A DNA stretch of 20,866 nucleotides from Bryobacteraceae bacterium (lineage in GTDB: Bacteria; Acidobacteriota; Terriglobia; Bryobacterales; Bryobacteraceae). The stretch is from assembly GCA_030039005.1 (NCBI GenBank), contig JASHQT010000615.1:1-20866 (forward strand). Direction: 5' to 3'. The position numbers and the translations under genes are program-made. The notes beneath the pieces are model-generated. The model did not search any database and was not told where the DNA came from. It saw only the letters and a program-made list of their open reading frames with translations. Positions 16,555 to 20,866 of this stretch are shown piece after piece (positions within the stretch are counted from its first letter, which is position 1; every line of letters begins with the position of its first letter).

Positions 16555-16570
16555 TGGCAAGAGAAGTGCT
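16555..16570 (+). promoter_or_regulatory. Sigma-54 (-24/-12) promoter of the kinase/NtrC operon
   Basis: TGGCAAG-AGAA-GTGCT matches the consensus TGGCACG-N4-TTGCW at 10 of 12 defined positions, with the invariant GG and GC exactly 10 bases apart. Transcription would begin near 16581, about 64 bases before the TTG start of the kinase. The operon itself encodes a sigma-54 activator. Confidence 0.65.
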
Positions 16571-16644
16571 ATCATTGTGCGCTTATAGCGCGACGTGTAA
16601 TCAAGGGGCGTTGCTTTCCCGCGCTTTGAGCGGAGACGGCTGCT

Positions 16645-19581
16645 TTGAGGGATCTTAAGACCCAACTCGCCAGTGCGCTGCTGTTCGTACTGACAGTAGC
16701 AGCGGTGTGCTGCGCGGTCATCAATTTCCACCAGCAAAGTCTGTATCATCTTCCTGATGATGGAGTTACCTGGGTTGATCGAATGGACGCCAGCGGCCAA
16801 AATCAGGTTGTCGCGTTGCACGTCACGCCCGGCAGCCCGGCCGACCATGCCGGCATCCGCACCGCTGACGTTCTGCTCCAGATCGACGGCCACGCGATCA
16901 CCAGGACCATCGATGTCCCTCAAGTCCTTCAGCACGTTATCACCTATATAGGAACCCCCTACCTCCTGCGCCGAGACAATGTTTCTGTGCCGGCGCAAGT
17001 TTTTGTCGCCGAAGGCACGGTGGATCGCTCGGTGTATTATCAGTACGCCGTCGGCATCGCGTACCTGTTGATTGGCTTGTTTGTCTACTACCGGCGAGTC
17101 GGTGCGCCACGCTCGGTTCATTTCTTTGTCTTCTGTCTGGCCTCGTTCGTCTTCTCCTGCTTCCACTTCACCGGAAAACTGAATCCGTTCGATCAGGCCA
17201 TTTACTGGGGGAACGTAGTGGCGGGCGCGCTGGCTCCCACATTGTTCCTGCACTTCTGCCTCGTATTTCCAGAGCCGCCCTCGTGGTTGAGCCGTCCCTG
17301 GTTGAAGCGTTGGATCAGCGCGCTGTTCTATCTTCCCGCTGTTCTGCTGATAACGGCGTATCTGCTGGTGGCAAGGGGAATGTTGCAGGTTGCGGCGTCG
17401 CCGGTCGAGGTCGGCTGGTTTCTCGACCGGGTCTGGATGCTGCTGCTCAGCGTGCTCTATCTCGGCGGCACGGCGATTCTCGCGACCAAGACCCCGCAGG
17501 CGGACGATCCACTGGTACGGCGGCAGTTGAAATATATGCGCAACGGCGCGCTGTTGGGAGTGGTGCCGTTCGTCGTGATCTACGCCGTGCCCTACGTGTT
17601 CGGCGCTCTGCCCGGACATTACCAAAAGATGGCGGTGCTTTCGCTCATCCTGGTGCCGGTGACGTGGGCCTACGCTATCCTGCGCTACCGCCTGATGGAC
17701 GTCGATATCATTTTCCAGCAGGGTTACGTTTACACGCTCGCCACGCTGGTGGTCCTGGGTCTGTTTTATGGTCTGATCTTTTCGTTCGTGCGCCCGGAGA
17801 GGATCAGCCCCGCGGCCATCGTACTGCTGATCGTTTTCGCGGCGTTCATCTTTCAGCCGATCCGCGATTGGCTGCAGGAGCAGCTCGACCGCTATTTCTT
17901 TTATAAAGACCGCTACGACTATCGCCGCACGCTGATTGAGTTCGCGCGCGAGCTGGGATCGGAAACCAATCTCGATGAAATGCTGCGGTCGGTGGGCGAA
18001 CGGTTGGTGCACACGCTCTCCATCCAGCACGTGGCTTTCTTCCTCAGCAGCGACGCCAGCGACGACCGTTTTCACCTGCACATGACGCAGGGCGTGAAAA
18101 GGGATCGCGGGCAGAAGCCGCCGCAGGAGCTGGATTTGAGCTTCCTGACGGCGCACCCAGGCAAACAGTACTTGTTCTTCGAACGGACCCGGCATCTGCT
18201 GGACGCGGTCTCCCATGAATGGCCCATCTCCTTGCGCCGCACCATCGCGGAACTGGATCTTACGTATTATTTCCCGTGCAGCGTGCGAGGGCGCACCATC
18301 GCGTACCTGGCGCTCAGCCGGACCGACAAAGGTGACTTCCTTTCGAGCGACGACGTGGAGCTGGTGGTCACCCTGGCCGGCTACGTCGGCATCGCCATCG
18401 AGAACGCGCGCCTCTACCATTCGCTGGAACGCAAGGCGGCCGAGTACGAGCGGCTCAAGGAGTTCAGCGAAAACATCGTCGAATCGATCAACGTCGGCAT
18501 CCTGGCCGCGGATCTGGACGATTGCGTGGAAAGCTGGAACACTCAGATTGAGCGCCTCACCGGGATCTCGCGCGAAGCTGCGGTCGGCCGGCCGCTGGCC
18601 GAGCTTTTCCCTACCGAGCTGTGTGAAATGTTTCGCCAGGCGCGCGCGCAAACCGGCATTCAGAATATCTACAAGTTCGTTTTACCCTCGCCCGCGAATC
18701 AGGCCAGCGGGCACGCGAACGGAAACGGGCATGGCAAGGGCAACGGCAACGGCAAGGGCAAGCCGTCGGAGCCCCCAGCGCACATCCTGAACCTGGCCAT
18801 CGCGCCGCTGGTGTCCAAGGACATGCGGCAGATCGGGCGGCTCATCATCTTCGACGACATCACCGATCGCGATGAGCTGGAGCGGCGGCTGGTGCAGGCC
18901 GACAAGTTGAGCTCCATCGGTCTGCTGGCGGCGGGCGTCGCGCACGAAGTAAACACGCCGCTGGCGGTGATTTCCACCTACGCCCAAATGCTCGCCAAGC
19001 AGATCTCCGAGGACGAGCAGAAATCCAAGCTGCTGGACAAGATCGCCAAGCAAACCTTCCGGGCGAGCGAAATCGTCAATTCGCTGCTCAGCTTCTCACG
19101 CACCTCGACCACCGAATTTGTCGAAGTCGACGTGAGCAAGGTGATTCACGAGACGCTGAATCTGGTGGAGCATCAACTGAAGAAATCCGGCATCGAAGTC
19201 AAGCTGGATGCGCCGGGCACGATGCCCGCCGTCAAAGGCAATGCCGGCAAGCTGCAACAGGTGTTCCTGAATCTATTCCTGAACGCCCGCGACGCGATGG
19301 ATTCCGGCGGCACGCTTTCGGTGCACGTGCGGAGCGAAGACGGCTTCGCCCGCATCGACGTCTCCGACACCGGACAAGGCATCGCGCCGGAACATCTGGA
19401 ACGCATCTACGATCCGTTCTTCACCACCAAGGCCGCGCGCAAGGGCACTGGCCTCGGGCTGTCGGTCACGTACGGAATTGTGCGCGAGCACGGCGGTAGT
19501 ATTGAAGTGGAGAGCCGGCTGGGCGCCGGCTCCCGATTCCGCGTGGAACTGCCATTAGCACGAAAGCCGGTGCATGCCTGA
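16645..19581 (+). CDS. PDZ-multi-TM-GAF-PAS sensor histidine kinase
   Basis: The protein has 978 residues, with a TTG start backed by GGAG 9 bases upstream. An N-terminal anchor helix (LLFVLTVAAVCCAVINF) is followed by an extracytoplasmic PDZ-like domain, about 38-120 (VTPGSPADHAGIRTADVLLQIDGH). A block of roughly eight or nine TM helices covers about 130-405, a GAF domain about 430-590 (ends AGYVGIAIENARLYHSLERKA) and a PAS domain about 608-740 interrupted by a Gly/Asn/Lys linker. HisKA carries H767 in GVAHEVNTPLAVIS, and HATPase_c has N box NLFLNARDAM, G1 SDTGQGIAP and G2 GTGLGLSVTYGI. All catalytic boxes are intact. The gene overlaps the downstream NtrC-type regulator by 8 bases, so that is the clear partner. 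The PDZ domain suggests sensing of protein C-termini or envelope stress; the ligand is unknown. Confidence 0.92.
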   Translation: MRDLKTQLASALLFVLTVAAVCCAVINFHQQSLYHLPDDGVTWVDRMDASGQNQVVALHVTPGSPADHAGIRTADVLLQIDGHAITRTIDVPQVLQHVITYIGTPYLLRRDNVSVPAQVFVAEGTVDRSVYYQYAVGIAYLLIGLFVYYRRVGAPRSVHFFVFCLASFVFSCFHFTGKLNPFDQAIYWGNVVAGALAPTLFLHFCLVFPEPPSWLSRPWLKRWISALFYLPAVLLITAYLLVARGMLQVAASPVEVGWFLDRVWMLLLSVLYLGGTAILATKTPQADDPLVRRQLKYMRNGALLGVVPFVVIYAVPYVFGALPGHYQKMAVLSLILVPVTWAYAILRYRLMDVDIIFQQGYVYTLATLVVLGLFYGLIFSFVRPERISPAAIVLLIVFAAFIFQPIRDWLQEQLDRYFFYKDRYDYRRTLIEFARELGSETNLDEMLRSVGERLVHTLSIQHVAFFLSSDASDDRFHLHMTQGVKRDRGQKPPQELDLSFLTAHPGKQYLFFERTRHLLDAVSHEWPISLRRTIAELDLTYYFPCSVRGRTIAYLALSRTDKGDFLSSDDVELVVTLAGYVGIAIENARLYHSLERKAAEYERLKEFSENIVESINVGILAADLDDCVESWNTQIERLTGISREAAVGRPLAELFPTELCEMFRQARAQTGIQNIYKFVLPSPANQASGHANGNGHGKGNGNGKGKPSEPPAHILNLAIAPLVSKDMRQIGRLIIFDDITDRDELERRLVQADKLSSIGLLAAGVAHEVNTPLAVISTYAQMLAKQISEDEQKSKLLDKIAKQTFRASEIVNSLLSFSRTSTTEFVEVDVSKVIHETLNLVEHQLKKSGIEVKLDAPGTMPAVKGNAGKLQQVFLNLFLNARDAMDSGGTLSVHVRSEDGFARIDVSDTGQGIAPEHLERIYDPFFTTKAARKGTGLGLSVTYGIVREHGGSIEVESRLGAGSRFRVELPLARKPVHA
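18709..18762 (+). repeat. Gly-Asn/Gly-Lys low-complexity insert in the PAS domain
   Basis: Codons for G689 to K706 alternate glycine with Asn, His or Lys, built from near-identical GGCAAC/GGCAAG hexamers. The stretch separates the PAS helical part from its last beta strands (HILNLAIAPLVSKD). Probably a flexible loop generated by hexamer slippage. Confidence 0.6.
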
Positions 19582-20866
19582 TCGACTGCCCCCCGATGAA
19601 CCTGTCCCCCTTCCCAAAGGCCGCATCCTGGTAATCGACGACGAAGCGGATATCCGCGAAAGTCTCGAAACGCTGCTGGAGCTCGAAGGCTACACGGTGG
19701 AACTGGCGCAGAACGGCGCCGAGGGACTGAAGCGCGCCGAATCGGCGAGCTATGACCTGATCCTGCTGGACCTGATGATGCCGGACCGTTCCGGCATGGA
19801 AGTCCTGCACGACATCCGCGAGCGCGACAGCGAAACACCGGTCTTCATGATTACCGCCTACGGATCGGTGGAGGTCGCGGTGACGGCGCTCAAGAACGGC
19901 GCCAGCGATTATTTCTCCAAGCCCTGGGACAACGAGAAGCTGCTGATCGAGATCGGGCGCATGATCGCGCACAGCCGGCTGGAGCGCGAGAACGTTCAGC
20001 TCAAGAAAGCGCTGAAGCAGCAGTACAGCTTTCCCAATATTATCGGCAAGAACGACCGCATGCTGCGCATTCTCGATCTGGTGACGCAGGTGGCGCCCAG
20101 CCGCGCCAACATCCTGATCACCGGCGAAACCGGCACCGGCAAGGAGCTAATCGCCAAAGCCATCCACGCCCATTCGGCGCGCGCCGATCAGCCGTTCGTC
20201 GCGGTGAACAGCGGCTCCGTTCCCGCTGAGTTGCTCGAATCCGCGCTCTTCGGACACGTGAAAGGCGCTTTCACGGGAGCCGTCGCGTCGCGCAAGGGCT
20301 ATTTCGAGACCGCCAACAAAGGGACCATCTTTTTCGACGAGATCGGGACCATCAGCCTGGAGACCCAGGCCAAGCTGCTGCGCGTGATTCAGGAGCGTGA
20401 GTTCATGCCCGTTGGTTCAACGGAAACCGTCAAGGTGGACGTGCGGATCATCTCCGCCACCAACGCTGAACTGAAAAAGCTGATCGAGGAAGGCAGATTT
20501 CGCGAAGATCTGTATTACCGTCTCAATGTGATCAATCTCGCGCTGCCGCCGCTGCGCGAGCGCAAGGAAGACATTCCGCCGCTGGTGGAGCACTTCTTCA
20601 CGAAATATTGCCGCGACAACGAAAAATTCCTGGATGCGGAGGGCCGCTGCCAGTTGCATCTCGATCCCGACGCCATGCAACTGCTGATGGATTACAACTG
20701 GCCGGGGAATGTGCGGGAACTGGAGAATGCGATCGAGCGCGCGGTGGTGCTGGCCGCGCAGACATTAGTGCCCGTGGATGTTCTGCCGGATTCCATACTG
20801 CAGGAGGGCGGAGTCAAGATCCGCCGCGATGAATCCGGCGCGCTGCCGGCCGACGCTTCGCTCCCC
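19574..20866 (+). CDS. Sigma-54-dependent NtrC-family response regulator (3' end outside window)
   Basis: 431 residues are visible, and the frame is open at the window end. The receiver domain covers about 16-130: D22/D23 in LVIDDEAD, phosphoacceptor D66 in LILLDLMMPD, T94 in MITAYGS, and K116 in YFSKPWD. The AAA+ domain covers about 153-395: Walker A GETGTGKE (184-191), sigma-54-contacting GAFTGA loop at 231-236, Walker B TIFFDEIG (D255/E256), and an arginine-finger region RFREDLYYRLNV. The sensor II motif is WPGNVRELENAI. The Fis-type HTH should follow beyond the window. All elements needed to remodel sigma-54 polymerase are present. The ATG at 19574 overlaps the kinase stop by 8 bases, so the two are coupled. 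A sigma-54 promoter in front of the operon suggests positive autoregulation. Confidence 0.95.
   Translation, partial: MPDRLPPDEPVPLPKGRILVIDDEADIRESLETLLELEGYTVELAQNGAEGLKRAESASYDLILLDLMMPDRSGMEVLHDIRERDSETPVFMITAYGSVEVAVTALKNGASDYFSKPWDNEKLLIEIGRMIAHSRLERENVQLKKALKQQYSFPNIIGKNDRMLRILDLVTQVAPSRANILITGETGTGKELIAKAIHAHSARADQPFVAVNSGSVPAELLESALFGHVKGAFTGAVASRKGYFETANKGTIFFDEIGTISLETQAKLLRVIQEREFMPVGSTETVKVDVRIISATNAELKKLIEEGRFREDLYYRLNVINLALPPLRERKEDIPPLVEHFFTKYCRDNEKFLDAEGRCQLHLDPDAMQLLMDYNWPGNVRELENAIERAVVLAAQTLVPVDVLPDSILQEGGVKIRRDESGALPADASLP

Larger units (their letters stand above)
16284..16644. other. 361-base divergent regulatory region between CarD and the sensor kinase
   Basis: The region contains the CarD promoter, the CCAACC cluster, the 17-bp dyad and the sigma-54 promoter. 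It also contains GTTTCAC twice as a direct repeat (16425-16431 and 16481-16487) and the inverted pair TTAGTTT (16422-16428) / AAACTAA (16471-16477). It is noticeably less GC-rich than the flanking genes. No coding sequence is supported. Confidence 0.5.

Noticed and set aside
16495..18651. 718-codon open frame on the minus strand opposite the sensor kinase
   Set aside because: It lies wholly antisense to a kinase with intact domains. Its peptide is rich in Arg, Gln, His and Asp without recognisable domains, as expected from the complement of GC-rich codons.

Overview
The window reads as a high-GC, gene-dense chromosomal segment from an Acidobacteriota bacterium, most likely of the Bryobacterales/Solibacteraceae type. 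This is inferred from gene content: a TIGR03435-family protein (a family expanded in Solibacter relatives), a two-component-propeller hybrid histidine kinase, an M28 peptidase with an acidobacterial flavour, and a small GTG-started TM/coiled-coil protein of a type common there. No tRNA, rRNA, CRISPR array, IS element or phage gene was seen.

Layout. (1) 1-2832, plus strand: the end of a bidirectional group 3d-like [NiFe]-hydrogenase operon. It holds the C-terminus of HoxY, complete HoxH, its maturation endopeptidase, and a secreted DsbA-like thioredoxin-fold protein, each overlapping the next by 1-4 bases. (2) 2818-5360, minus strand: TIGR03435 protein, a small DUF2007-like protein and a secreted M28 metallopeptidase. 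(3) 5463-9012, plus strand: a very large hybrid sensor kinase (propeller, Y_Y_Y, TM, HisKA, HATPase, REC) broken by a frameshift in the ATPase G2 box. (4) 9009-12661, minus strand: a HipA-like kinase-fold protein, a stand-alone receiver protein, and an ABC-2 drug/polysaccharide-type exporter (ATPase plus permease, ATGA overlap). (5) 12769-15246: a 72-residue conserved-looking small protein, a histone-H1-like Lys/Ala/Pro-repeat protein with an acidic N-terminus, and an MltD-like lytic transglycosylase lipoprotein. (6) 15556-16283: a small membrane/coiled-coil protein convergent with a CarD-family transcription regulator. (7) 16645-20866, plus strand: a PDZ-multi-TM-GAF-PAS histidine kinase overlapping a sigma-54 (NtrC-type) response regulator that runs off the window.

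How parts work together. HoxH is cleaved by the adjacent protease after Ni insertion, and the DsbA-like gene is tied to them by overlap but also has its own perfect -10 element. The kinase/NtrC pair is preceded by a strong -24/-12 match (TGGCAAG-N4-GTGCT at 16555-16570) with a dyad about 100 bases upstream, so I infer that the operon is sigma-54 dependent and may be controlled by its own regulator. This is the most system-like signal in the window. Promoters, operators and terminators given here are reading-by-eye predictions.
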